A DNA stretch of 53,553 nt from Deltaproteobacteria bacterium (lineage in GTDB: Bacteria; Desulfobacterota; Desulfovibrionia; Desulfovibrionales; Desulfovibrionaceae). Shown here one piece after another: positions 34,587 through 42,753 of the stretch. A program made the translations under genes and the position numbers. How positions within the stretch are numbered: the stretch's first letter is position 1; every line of letters starts with the position of its first letter. The stretch spans positions 1 through 53,553 of the forward strand of contig JAISBT010000168.1 of assembly GCA_031266055.1 (NCBI GenBank), read 5' to 3'. The notes under the pieces are model-generated. The model ran no database searches. It had not been told where the DNA came from and was given only the letters and a program-made list of their open reading frames with translations.

Positions 34587-34937
34587 ATGATAAAATATGT
34601 AATTATGATGATTATTTCTCTCATGGCATTTACTGTAAGTTCCTGCACGGCTGCCCGGCCCCCTTTACCGGGGGATTGGCAAGCCGATGTAAACAATGAG
34701 GTAGAAGGTATACGAAGCATATTCTATAGAGATGATAAAATTATAAATATCAGATATGAACAGCCCCCGGAACCATGTGAAATGATAGAACCGTTATTCG
34801 ATCTCAAACTCAATCCGGTTTCAGGCTATTGCGGATACGTCAATGCTGTTATAGGTTCGCGCAATATGTTCTACTTTTACGGACATGACGGCTATAAGGC
34901 CGTTGTGCGCGAGCGCAGTTTCAGAGTTGACAAATGA
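34587..34937 (+). CDS. Small putative lipoprotein
   Basis: 116 residues. Signal with lipobox VSSC (Cys about 20), then PPLPGDWQADVNNEVEGIRS, a beta-rich body and FRVDK at the end. Start 34587 follows GGAG; an ATG four codons upstream is less well placed. Codon use and AT content are higher than in flanking housekeeping genes. The GDW opening resembles the two secreted proteins upstream. Function unknown. Confidence 0.75.
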   Translation: MIKYVIMMIISLMAFTVSSCTAARPPLPGDWQADVNNEVEGIRSIFYRDDKIINIRYEQPPEPCEMIEPLFDLKLNPVSGYCGYVNAVIGSRNMFYFYGHDGYKAVVRERSFRVDK

Positions 34938-35037
34938 TAAAGCGGCGCACCCTGAAAAGCCGCCATACGCCAAAAAACGGAATACGCTGTCAATCAAACG
35001 AAAATGAGGATACGACCATGAGCATAAGGAGAATGCA

Positions 35038-35832
35038 ATGCGTTTGATAATGGCTTTTTTTTGCCTTGTCTGCCTGTTCTTTACGTTCGGCGTAGCGGCT
35101 GAAGCCGCGGTTGTTCCGGGAACGGCTTATACCAACAGCCTTGGCATGGAGTTTGTACTTATTCCTTCAGGTTCGTTTATGATGGGTTCAAAGCACCGCC
35201 TGGCCGAAGATCATGAGCAACCTGTGCACAAGGTAAACATAAGCCGGTTTTTTTTGGGCAAATACGAGGTGACCCAGGCGCAATGGAAGGCGGTGATGGG
35301 TGAGCGGAATAACTTCAGCCAGTTCAAAAGAGACAAAAATCCGGTTGATAGCGTGAGCTGGGAAGATGCGCAGGAGTTTATCAAGCGTCTGAACAAAAGT
35401 GAAGGTACGAACATATACCGCCTGCCCACGGAAGCGGAATGGGAATACGCGGCCAGAGCCGGGTCAACCGGCGAATTTTTTTTTGGGAATGACGGTTCCG
35501 CTCTGGCGCAATACGCCTGGTATGGCGATAATTCTGATCAGCACACACACGCGGTGGGGCTGAAAAAGCCCAATCCTTGGGGACTGTACGATATTTACGG
35601 GAATGTGATGGAATGGGTGCAAGACTGGGGCGCGGTGTATCCCGCCAAGGAGTCCACAGACCCAGGCGGCCCGTCTTCCGGGCCGGGGCGTATAGCGAGA
35701 GGCTGTGACTGGTATAGCCGGGGGCTTGGCCCGCGTGCCCCCGTTAGTTGCCGTTCGGCTTATCGGGAGTGGTTTCCGCCCGGGAATATAAAAGAGATTT
35801 TGGGATTCCGGCTGGCCATATCCATACAATAG
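35038..35832 (+). CDS. Exported FGE/SUMF1-fold protein (FGE2)
   Basis: 264 residues. Signal peptide (residues 1-23, GVAAEA), then one FGE domain: TNSLGMEFVLIPSGSFMMGS, FFLGKYEVTQAQWKAVMGER, VSWEDAQEFIKRLN, YRLPTEAEWEYAARAG, NPWGLYDIYGNVMEWVQDW and SCRSAYREW...LGFRLAISIQ. It has RGCDWYSRG where active relatives have RGGSW, and lacks the second catalytic Cys. AAGGAG ribosome site. The TAG stop is formed at the edge of element R8. Confidence 0.87.
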   Translation: MRLIMAFFCLVCLFFTFGVAAEAAVVPGTAYTNSLGMEFVLIPSGSFMMGSKHRLAEDHEQPVHKVNISRFFLGKYEVTQAQWKAVMGERNNFSQFKRDKNPVDSVSWEDAQEFIKRLNKSEGTNIYRLPTEAEWEYAARAGSTGEFFFGNDGSALAQYAWYGDNSDQHTHAVGLKKPNPWGLYDIYGNVMEWVQDWGAVYPAKESTDPGGPSSGPGRIARGCDWYSRGLGPRAPVSCRSAYREWFPPGNIKEILGFRLAISIQ

Positions 35833-35957
35833 AGCATTTTACGCTTGAGATTGTCGCTTAACGGCGAAGCAAGTTCGCCTTGCGGCAATCTCGCGGCAAG
35901 GATTTGCAGGCAAATCCTTGCAGAGCGGGTTATACATTTTCAATGTTAAACCGCTCT
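35830..35957. repeat. Family A palindromic element (R8)
   Basis: Begins tagagcattttacgcttgag, where TAG is the stop codon of FGE2, and ends ttttcaatgttaaaccgctc. Carries gagattgtcgc/gcaatctcgcgg arms and gcaaggatttg-cagg-caaatccttgc. In reverse orientation to R7. Confidence 0.88.
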
Positions 35958-35992
35958 GGTCGATGCTGAAAAAGCCCGGAAAGAGGGTTTTT

Positions 35993-37159
35993 ATGCATAA
36001 ATTCACTTTGTTTCTTACGGTTTTTCCACTAGCCCTGTTTTGCCTGCTGCTTGCGTCCTGCGGCGGCAGATCCTACAGCGCGCTACCGTCCTGGGTTACA
36101 GCGAAGCCGGCGGATCAGGATGGCTACAGATATTTCGTGGGCAAAGGTTTATCCAGAGCCGATGCAATAGAAGATTTGACGCAGGAAATCAGCAGGTTTT
36201 TCGGCATAGATGTGAACTCTGAAACAAAAACCCGCAGCCTGGTTACAAGCAAAAATGACCGTGTTGACAGAACTGCCAGCGCCATGTCTCAAATCCGGAC
36301 AAGACTGGCCGGTTATATCAATATCATGGGCATGGAGTGGGTTGAAGACTGCCCCAATGGAGATGAGTATTATGTACTGTACAAGTGGCCTGTTGCGAAT
36401 ATTAAAGCGGAACAGCAGCGACGGAGCGTGTTTGCGCAGTCTTCCGACACGAGCGGAAAGGCGCAGGTTGATTTTCTTGAAGCTGCCGGTGATTCCAACT
36501 GTGCGGGAATGCCTCTTGAAATAGTGACCACCCCGGAAGGGGCCGATTTTACCCTGAATGGAGGCGTATACAGGGGCAGAACACCCATACGTTTGCGCAA
36601 TGTTTGTACCGGTGATTATAATCTTATAATCAGCAAAAACGGTTACGAATCAATATCCAAAAAATTGAGCATAACGCCTGCCGGTTCAAGCAAGAAGCTG
36701 GTAATAGAAGAATTGGTCAGAAAAGGAAAGATTATAGAGATAAGAAGCCAAATTCGCGGCGTCAATATTGAAGTTAATGGTGAACTTATAGGAAAGACGC
36801 CGGTACGCCACAAATTTTTCTATGCTGAGGAATATACCATAAGGGCTACGCATCCCCAGATTATTCCATTTATAAGAGTGAATATTTTTGATGATACTTC
36901 AAAAGATACACTTGAACTTGGGCTTAAAATGAAGCCGAGCCAGATAGACCTTACAGACTTCAGAATCAGAAATCCGGACGTTATTGTCAGATACCGCGGC
37001 GAAGCGGTAAGAGGCAATATCCTGACCGGCCTGGATGCGTCGGAACAGCATATTCTGCTTTTTGAATATTACGGTAAATCTGCGCTGCAAGACATAAAAC
37101 TTACGCCCGGTGAAACAACTTACATTGGTACTGATAAATCAAATTTAAAATTTCGGTAG
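35993..37159 (+). CDS. LPP20-type lipoprotein with PEGA domains
   Basis: 388 residues. Lipobox LLASC (Cys about 23). An LPP20-like domain (about 30-150: LPSWVTAKPADQDGYRYFVG, DAIEDLTQEISRFFGIDV, YYVLYKWPVANIKAEQQRR) is followed by PEGA-type beta domains (EIVTTPEGADFTLNGGVYRG with RTPIRLRNVCTGDYNLIISK, then NIEVNGELIGKTPVRHKFF) and a third beta segment. PEGA domains are typical of surface proteins that bind cell wall or glycans. Start 35993 has AGAGGG; the upstream frame lies in R8. The next gene also encodes an LPP20-type lipoprotein. Confidence 0.82.
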   Translation: MHKFTLFLTVFPLALFCLLLASCGGRSYSALPSWVTAKPADQDGYRYFVGKGLSRADAIEDLTQEISRFFGIDVNSETKTRSLVTSKNDRVDRTASAMSQIRTRLAGYINIMGMEWVEDCPNGDEYYVLYKWPVANIKAEQQRRSVFAQSSDTSGKAQVDFLEAAGDSNCAGMPLEIVTTPEGADFTLNGGVYRGRTPIRLRNVCTGDYNLIISKNGYESISKKLSITPAGSSKKLVIEELVRKGKIIEIRSQIRGVNIEVNGELIGKTPVRHKFFYAEEYTIRATHPQIIPFIRVNIFDDTSKDTLELGLKMKPSQIDLTDFRIRNPDVIVRYRGEAVRGNILTGLDASEQHILLFEYYGKSALQDIKLTPGETTYIGTDKSNLKFR

Positions 37160-37200
37160 AGTCAAAGATGGTGTATGGAATAAATATTTGGAGGAATCCT

Positions 37201-37824
37201 ATGAAAGTTTTTACTTTTGTTTTACTAGGCGTAATTTTGCCAACGCTGTTCAGCGGATGCACATCCGCCCCCAAAAACGAACTGCCTGCGGTGGAAGGCA
37301 CCGCTCCGCCGCAGCCTCCGGTTGTTATCAGCTATGCAATTACCGATCATCAGGGTGCGCGGGCCGGCCGCCCGATACCTGGCTGGATAACCGCCGTTAT
37401 GGATGGCGATACAGGCCCTTTATACATTATGGAAAAATTCAAAGGCAGAAAAATATTCGTCACATCCGCTTCAGGAGTGGATCGCGACTTGACCAGAAGG
37501 CTTGCTGAAAGCAAAATCAGCGCCGAATTTGCGTCAACCATGACTCAAGATATACAAAGCAGTTTGTTAACCAGCGTAAAAGGCGATGTAAATAAAGGCG
37601 GTGAAGTTTCAATAGACGACATCACCGCTGTGAGTTCCATTGTAAGCACCAGCGGCCTCTCGAAGGATATGGACTATTGGGTGCAGACAACAGACAGGGG
37701 TACAGGCAAGAGAGAGTACACCTATTATATGGTGTACTCAATGGATGAATTTCAATTCCAGGCGCAGTTGGAAGCCGCTTTGCGGCGGCTTGAAGGTAAA
37801 AATGCCGTTCTCGGAAAACAGTAA
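37201..37824 (+). CDS. LPP20-type lipoprotein
   Basis: 207 residues. Lipobox LFSGC (Cys about 18), a Pro-rich linker, then GRPIPGWITAVMDGDTGPLY, DLTRRLAESKISAEFASTMT and MDYWVQTTDRGTGKREYTYY, a layout seen in LPP20-family lipoproteins. GGAGGAATCCT gives a clear start at 37201. Likely cotranscribed with the PEGA lipoprotein (41-base gap), so the two may form one envelope complex. Confidence 0.8.
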   Translation: MKVFTFVLLGVILPTLFSGCTSAPKNELPAVEGTAPPQPPVVISYAITDHQGARAGRPIPGWITAVMDGDTGPLYIMEKFKGRKIFVTSASGVDRDLTRRLAESKISAEFASTMTQDIQSSLLTSVKGDVNKGGEVSIDDITAVSSIVSTSGLSKDMDYWVQTTDRGTGKREYTYYMVYSMDEFQFQAQLEAALRRLEGKNAVLGKQ

Positions 37825-37900
37825 AATTTTGTATTTTTCAACCCTGGGATTATGGCCATGCATGAGGTAAAATATTCTTTAACCGGATGAACTGAAAATA

Positions 37901-39046
37901 ATGTATAAAATACTGTTGCCTGCTCTTTGTATTGCTCTGAATCTGCTTTTTCGCTTCAATACCTCCCATGCTTCAGCAGTGGCTGGAAATATTGGGCAGG
38001 CTTATGCGCATGAAGAACAACTTTTTTTTCTTATGCCGCCTCTTTCTTATACTCCGCGTGTTTCATCAAATTTTTCCACCGCCAGGCTTGATCCGGTCAA
38101 AAAGCAAAGCGTCAGAGCACACTGCGCTGTAGATTTCGCGGCGCCCACAGGCACAGTCATTCTGGCCCCGGCAGCGGGAAAAATCGTCAAACAGCACGAA
38201 GATCCCTATAAGGGAAAATATGTGGAAATTGAGCACAACGCTATTTATAAAAGCAGATATTTTCATCTGAGCGCCCACAGTAAAAATCTGAAAATAGGCG
38301 ATTATGTTCAGCAGGGAGATATTATCGGCTATGTGGGCAGCACGGGCAATTCCACTGGTCCGCATCTGCATTTCGCGCTGGCCCGGAAGGAAAATTTTAT
38401 CGATCCCCTGGCTTACGACTTCAAGAAAAAATCCGGTCAATTATATAATAATATAGATATTCCTCTGGTTGCTTATCTGGATAAACCCGAACACGATTGT
38501 TCCGGCAGCGGCGTTCCCGCCCCTGAAGGCGCGCCGGTGTATTATAAAAATGGAACCCTTTTCAATCCGTTGACATGGGATGGAGAAGCAAACTTGTACT
38601 ATGCCAGCGGTAAAGCCTATCTGCTCACCGAAAAAAATAACGGAGAAAGGGTACAAAAGATTTTTTATGAAAATGGCAGCTTAAAAGCGCTGGCTGACGG
38701 CAAGACAATCAGAACATACCATGCTGACGGGAAAAATGGCGGTGCCTTTTCTGTAAAGGATAACGGCGCACTGGATGGAAAATACACGGTCTACACCCAA
38801 ACCGGCCAACTCTCGGAAGAGGGAGAGTTTTTTGAGAATGAGCTGGATGGTGAAAGCCGGCACTACGATGACTCCGGGGCTTTGAAGCAGGCAAATTATT
38901 ATTTTTCCGGTCTGCTGACTACCAAAGAACAGATGCTGAAACTTCAGGAAGAACGGCGGGAGAGATTGCTGCAAACGCAAGAAGATCTGCGGCAGAGTTT
39001 GAAAAAATCCCAGGAGGAAATTCGGCTGAACCATCAGAACAGGTGA
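37901..39046 (+). CDS. Exported M23 peptidase with MORN-like repeats and C-terminal coiled coil
   Basis: 381 residues. Signal peptide (1-24, NTSHA). An M23/LytM domain (about 60-175) has a complete zinc site: His74 and Asp78 (HCAVDFAAPTGT), catalytic His122 (YFHLS) and His157 (GPHLHFALA). Then a run of MORN_2-like strands (about 210-330: VYYKNGTLFNPLTWDGEANL, QKIFYENGSLKALADGK, GQLSEEGEFFENELDGESRH) and a charged coiled coil (about 335-381). MORN_2 repeats on an endopeptidase are unusual; they may position the enzyme at the envelope. Confidence 0.87.
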   Translation: MYKILLPALCIALNLLFRFNTSHASAVAGNIGQAYAHEEQLFFLMPPLSYTPRVSSNFSTARLDPVKKQSVRAHCAVDFAAPTGTVILAPAAGKIVKQHEDPYKGKYVEIEHNAIYKSRYFHLSAHSKNLKIGDYVQQGDIIGYVGSTGNSTGPHLHFALARKENFIDPLAYDFKKKSGQLYNNIDIPLVAYLDKPEHDCSGSGVPAPEGAPVYYKNGTLFNPLTWDGEANLYYASGKAYLLTEKNNGERVQKIFYENGSLKALADGKTIRTYHADGKNGGAFSVKDNGALDGKYTVYTQTGQLSEEGEFFENELDGESRHYDDSGALKQANYYFSGLLTTKEQMLKLQEERRERLLQTQEDLRQSLKKSQEEIRLNHQNR

Positions 39047-39067
39047 ACAATCCGGAAAGGTAGTGCT

Positions 39068-40702
39068 ATGCGAAGAATATTCCCGATATTAACAATCACT
39101 GTGCTTGCTTTTGCGTATGGCTGTTCATGGAGTCCGAATAAAATTTCTGAAGCCGCCAAGGCCCGGGAGAGCACGGCGACTGAACCCCAAGAGAGAGCGG
39201 CGGCTGCCGCGCGTGTGTCATCCTTCAAAAAGCGGCCTGACTACACCAACAGCCTGGGTATGAAATTTATACGTATCCCGGCCGGCGAGTTCATGATGGG
39301 TTCGCCTCCGGAGGATAAGGACGCCTCTGCGGACGAAAAACCGCAGCACAAGGTGAGGATAGCCAAAGCTTTTTATCTGGGTATGTATGAAGTGACGCAG
39401 GAGCAATGGATTACAGTGATGGGAGATTACCCGATAAAGGACTATCCCGGATATTTGAGAGGGATCGTAAACGCTCCTGTGGCGTGCGTGAGTTGGAACC
39501 AGGCGCAGGAATTCATCAGGCTCCTGAACCAGAAGGAAGGCACCAAAAAATACCGTCTGCCCACGGAGGCGGAATGGGAATACGCGGCCAGAGCCGGAAC
39601 GCAGACCATATATTATTTTGGCGATGACCCCGGGCATTTTGGCCTGGCGCACTATGCCTGGTATCAGGGCAATACATCGTTCAAAACCTCTGACTTGCAT
39701 TCTGTGGGACAGAAACAGCCTAACCCCTGGGGGCTGTATGACATGTACGGAAACGTGAGTGAGTGGGCGCAGGATTGGTATGATGACGGCTACTACAGTA
39801 AAAGCCCTGTTGTCAACCCGCGTGGAATTTCGGCCAGTCAATCCGGGAATTGGGAACAATGGTCAAGCCGCGTTGTGCGGGGCTGTGACGTGGGGCACAA
39901 CTACGAAGCGGCATGCCGATCCGCTTACCGGATGAATAGTGAACAGGATCGCTATTCTTCCAGACTGGGTTTCCGGTTGGCTGTCTCTTTGGAAGAACCA
40001 ATAACTGATGTGGAAAGTCATACCAACAGCATAGGCATGGATTTTGTGCTTGTCCCCGGGGGCAGGTTCCTTATGGGCGATAACGGGCTTAAAAACGCGC
40101 GTCCCAGGCATCGGGTAATCCTGAGCCAGTCGTTTTACCTGGGTAAATATGAAGTAACCCAGGCGCAGTGGGAAGCGGTTATGGGCAGCAACCCCAGCAA
40201 CTTCAAGGGCCGGAGTAACCCGGTGGAACAGGTGAGCTGGGAGGATGCGCAGAAATTTATCAGGCGTCTGAATCAGATGGAAGGCACGGATAAATATCGC
40301 CTGCCTACGGAGGCGGAATGGGAGAGGGCGGCAGATCCAAGAGTCCTCCCGTCCCAATCGGAGCGGATATCCGGCAGAAACATGTGGGCAGAGAATAATT
40401 CGGCAAAAACAACACATCCCGTAGGGCAGCTTGCCCCGAATATATGGGGGCTGTATGACATGCTGGGAAATGTGTGGGAATGGACGCAAGACCGATATGA
40501 CCCTGATTATTATGCTGAAAGCCACGCCATTGATCCATCCGGGCCGTCCTCCGGTTCACTGCGCGTAATGCGAGGGTACGCTTGGGACACCGAAAGTTTT
40601 GTAGCACTGTGCGGCCCAGCCTTCCGCTATGCGGAATCGCCGGATTTTCGCTTGCGAAACTTGGGTTTCCGGCTGGCGTACTCTTATTCCGATTCCCAAT
40701 AA
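39068..40702 (+). CDS. Lipoprotein with two FGE/SUMF1-fold domains (FGE3)
   Basis: 544 residues. Lipobox FAYGC (Cys about 19) and an Ala/Glu-rich spacer. Domain 1 (about 57-315) runs from TNSLGMKFIRIPAGEFMMGS through YRLPTEAEWEYAARAG to CRSAYRMNSEQ...LGFRLAVSLE. Domain 2 (about 320-544) runs from TNSIGMDFVLVPGGRFLMGD through YRLPTEAEWERAADPRVLPS to LGFRLAYSYS. Domain 2 is shorter: the YAARAG...YAWY loop is replaced by ADPRVLPSQSERISGRNMWA, and the Cys motif reads ALCGPAFR. Tandem FGE domains suggest duplication, and no paired active-site Cys exists in either half. Confidence 0.88.
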   Translation: MRRIFPILTITVLAFAYGCSWSPNKISEAAKARESTATEPQERAAAAARVSSFKKRPDYTNSLGMKFIRIPAGEFMMGSPPEDKDASADEKPQHKVRIAKAFYLGMYEVTQEQWITVMGDYPIKDYPGYLRGIVNAPVACVSWNQAQEFIRLLNQKEGTKKYRLPTEAEWEYAARAGTQTIYYFGDDPGHFGLAHYAWYQGNTSFKTSDLHSVGQKQPNPWGLYDMYGNVSEWAQDWYDDGYYSKSPVVNPRGISASQSGNWEQWSSRVVRGCDVGHNYEAACRSAYRMNSEQDRYSSRLGFRLAVSLEEPITDVESHTNSIGMDFVLVPGGRFLMGDNGLKNARPRHRVILSQSFYLGKYEVTQAQWEAVMGSNPSNFKGRSNPVEQVSWEDAQKFIRRLNQMEGTDKYRLPTEAEWERAADPRVLPSQSERISGRNMWAENNSAKTTHPVGQLAPNIWGLYDMLGNVWEWTQDRYDPDYYAESHAIDPSGPSSGSLRVMRGYAWDTESFVALCGPAFRYAESPDFRLRNLGFRLAYSYSDSQ

Positions 40703-40713
40703 AAAGTTGCGTT

Positions 40714-40891
40714 TAAGAGCGGTTTGACATCGAAAATGTCGAACCGCTCTGCGAGGGTTTGCCATGCAGACCTTTGCCGCGAAATTATCGCAAGGTGAAC
40801 TTGCTCCAGCCGCTGCGGCGAAGGAAGCTACGGATGAAGACAGCAGCGATGCTTCGCCGTCAAGCTATAATTGCAAGCGCAAAATGCTATA
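40714..40891. repeat. Family A palindromic element (R9)
   Basis: Terminal hairpin gagcggtttgacat/atgtcgaaccgctc differs from R7 (gagcatttt.../...aaatgctc) at several paired positions, with complementarity kept on both strands. Also holds cagccgctgcggcgaaggaa with its gctacggatg partner, and ends cgcaaaatgctata. Lies directly before the FGE4 ribosome site. Confidence 0.88.
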
Positions 40892-40903
40892 GAGGTTATA
40901 CAG

Positions 40904-41752
40904 ATGCGCATAAGTTTGTTGGTTTGCATCTCCTGCCTGGCGTTTGCGGTACCTGCCCACAGCGCCACATATGAAACTGGGCGGATCGGGCAGACCGTCT
41001 ACATCAACAGCGTAGACATGGAATTTGTGCTGATTCAGGAGGGCAGCTTCCTGATGGGTTCAGAGGCCAACACGGCAGACAGCTTCTTTATACCTCCGGG
41101 TACGGTTAACGATGATGAAATGCCCATGCACAGGGTAAGAATAAGCAAGCCCTTTTACCTGGGACGCTATGAGGTAACGCAAAGAGAGTGGATCACCCTG
41201 ATGCAGGAGAACGCTGTAAACAAAAAATGGCGCCTGGGCAGGAATTATCCGGTAACATATGTATCTTGGGAAGAGGCGCATCAGTTCATAACACTCCTGA
41301 ACCAGAGAGAAGGCACAGAGAAATACCGTTTACCCACAGAAGCTGAATGGGAATACGCGGCGCGCGCGGGTACCGAAAGCGCATACTATTTTGGAGATAA
41401 AGCCGCTCTATTGGGAACCTATGAATGTTATTGGGATAATGCCGGAGACAGAAAGGCGCCTGATCCTGTGGGGATGAGAACATCCAATCCTTGGGGATTG
41501 TATGACATGCTGGGCAATGTGCAAGAATGGGTGCAGGATTGGTACGATGAAGGATATTATGCCCGCAGCCCGGAGGTGGATCCGCAGGGGGCAAGGGCAA
41601 CGCCGTTTATTGAAGATCGCGCCCTGCGCGTAATACGCGGCGGCAGCTTTTGGGATAAGGCCGATGGATGCCGCTCGGCTAACCGCGCCAGCGGTGTCGA
41701 ATACAGCCAATACGACAATGTTGGTTTCAGGCTGGCCTTCTCCCCGGAGTAG
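40904..41752 (+). CDS. Exported FGE/SUMF1-fold protein (FGE4)
   Basis: 282 residues. Signal peptide (1-20, VPAHS), then one FGE domain: VDMEFVLIQEGSFLMGSEAN, PFYLGRYEVTQREWITLMQ, YRLPTEAEWEYAARAG, NPWGLYDMLGNVQEWVQDWY, LRVIRGGSFWDKADGCRSAN and VGFRLAFSPE. Contains RGGS but only one Cys in the active-site region. GAGG is 11 bases upstream of 40904, immediately after element R9. Its 3' flank (stop, then caggtcagggg) resembles those of FGE1 and the remnant, so the genes share ancestry beyond the coding part. Confidence 0.87.
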   Translation: MRISLLVCISCLAFAVPAHSATYETGRIGQTVYINSVDMEFVLIQEGSFLMGSEANTADSFFIPPGTVNDDEMPMHRVRISKPFYLGRYEVTQREWITLMQENAVNKKWRLGRNYPVTYVSWEEAHQFITLLNQREGTEKYRLPTEAEWEYAARAGTESAYYFGDKAALLGTYECYWDNAGDRKAPDPVGMRTSNPWGLYDMLGNVQEWVQDWYDEGYYARSPEVDPQGARATPFIEDRALRVIRGGSFWDKADGCRSANRASGVEYSQYDNVGFRLAFSPE

Positions 41753-41771
41753 CAGGTCAGGGGGGACGGCG

Positions 41772-41819
41772 CGGGCCTTGCGCGCGATACTCCCGGAGAT
41801 ATCGCGGCTGCAAGGCCCG
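41772..41819 (+). terminator. Long stem-loop after FGE4
   Basis: cgggccttgc pairs with gcaaggcccg, enclosing cgcgata...tatcgcg. No T-run follows, so termination is unproven. Confidence 0.45.
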
Positions 41820-41833
41820 TGATGGCTCCGGTT

Positions 41834-42140
41834 CTATGCCGATACCTCTTGTTCCATATTCATATACCTCTGCGTTCCCAACTTTTGCCCTGCCATGTAC
41901 CGGCGGCGGGCCGCTACCAGCATCAGGGCCGCATGCCCGTCCGGAAAGCTCCCGACGACTCGTGCACGGCGGCGTATTTCCCGGTTCAAGCGTTCAAGGG
42001 TAGTGTCCAGAATTTTTCGCACTTTTTGTAGCAGCCAGTCAGGCCGACATCCCGCCCGCGATCAGCATGGCCAGGGCAATGAGCGTCGTCTTTTCCAGTC
42101 CTTTCCGCCTTCGGCAAATGCCTTGGCCGCGTGAACGCCG
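41834..42140 (-). pseudogene. IS256 (Mutator)-type transposase remnant
   Basis: On the minus strand, 41834-42022 reads KILDTTLERLNREIRRRARV, then VGSFPDGHAALMLVAARRRY. This matches the C-terminal end of IS256-family transposases (TNxxERLNRExRRRTRxxGxFP). Only this C-terminal part is recognisable; the sequence upstream to about 42140 shows no intact frame, and no terminal inverted repeats were found. A dead insertion sequence at the right edge of the accessory island. Confidence 0.75.
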
Positions 42141-42184
42141 GGGAACAGCCCACCGCCGAGAAGCAGTCCGTGCAGTCTGCCGGG

Positions 42185-42742
42185 TCAGCGCTGCTTGATC
42201 AGGCGGGAAACGTCCCGGAAAGACGCATGGCCGGCTCCGGCCAGCAGTTCCATGAGGACGGCCTCATAGGTGGTCAGGGCGGCCCCTTCAAAGGAAGCGC
42301 GTTTAAGCGCGAATTTTTTGTCGTTGAATTTGCGCGATCCGGCGCAGTCGCTGACATACGCCACCTTGAAGCCCGCCGCCAGTAAATCCAGAGCGGTTTG
42401 CAGCACGCACACATGGGCTTCCGCTCCGCAGAGAATTACGGTTTCGCGTTTCCGCCGCCTGAATTCGTCCACGGTTTGTTTGATGGCCGCGTCCTGATAG
42501 CAACTGAAGGCGGTTTTATCAAAAACTTCGGCTTTGCCGGTCACCGCGCGTATTTCTGCCACTGTGTCGCCAAGCCCCTGAGGGTACTGGCGGCTTACCA
42601 GAACCGGCACCTTCAGCAGTTCCAGACCGGCCAGAAGAATTTTTGAATTCCGCAGGAAGCTTGCGTTGTCTTCCAGCGCCGGGAGCAGATGTTCCTGGTA
42701 TTCAATGGCGATGGCCAGGGTGTGTTCGGGAACAATGCGCAT
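42185..42742 (-). CDS. Isochorismatase-family cysteine hydrolase (possible catalytic Asp to Glu change)
   Basis: 185 residues from the ATG at 42742, which follows GAGAGG. Core: LAIAIEYQEHLLPALED, then VFDKTAFSCY (Lys76) and ILCGAEAHVCVLQTALDLLA (Cys112). The family triad is Asp-Lys-Cys, the Asp sitting in a VxDxQ motif. Here that motif reads IAIEYQE, with Glu14 in place of Asp, while Lys and Cys remain. Could be YcaC-like or a nicotinamidase-type hydrolase of unknown substrate. Ends 45 bases from the IS256 remnant. Confidence 0.87.
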   Translation of the reverse strand: MRIVPEHTLAIAIEYQEHLLPALEDNASFLRNSKILLAGLELLKVPVLVSRQYPQGLGDTVAEIRAVTGKAEVFDKTAFSCYQDAAIKQTVDEFRRRKRETVILCGAEAHVCVLQTALDLLAAGFKVAYVSDCAGSRKFNDKKFALKRASFEGAALTTYEAVLMELLAGAGHASFRDVSRLIKQR

Positions 42743-42753
42743 GGCAAAGCCTC

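Noticed and set aside
32123-41752. Calling the FGE genes formylglycine-generating sulfatase activators
   Set aside because: Only one of the two catalytic cysteines is present in each domain and there is no sulfatase gene nearby.
41834-42140. Intact insertion sequence
   Set aside because: Only the C-terminal part of an IS256-type transposase is recognisable and no terminal inverted repeats were found.
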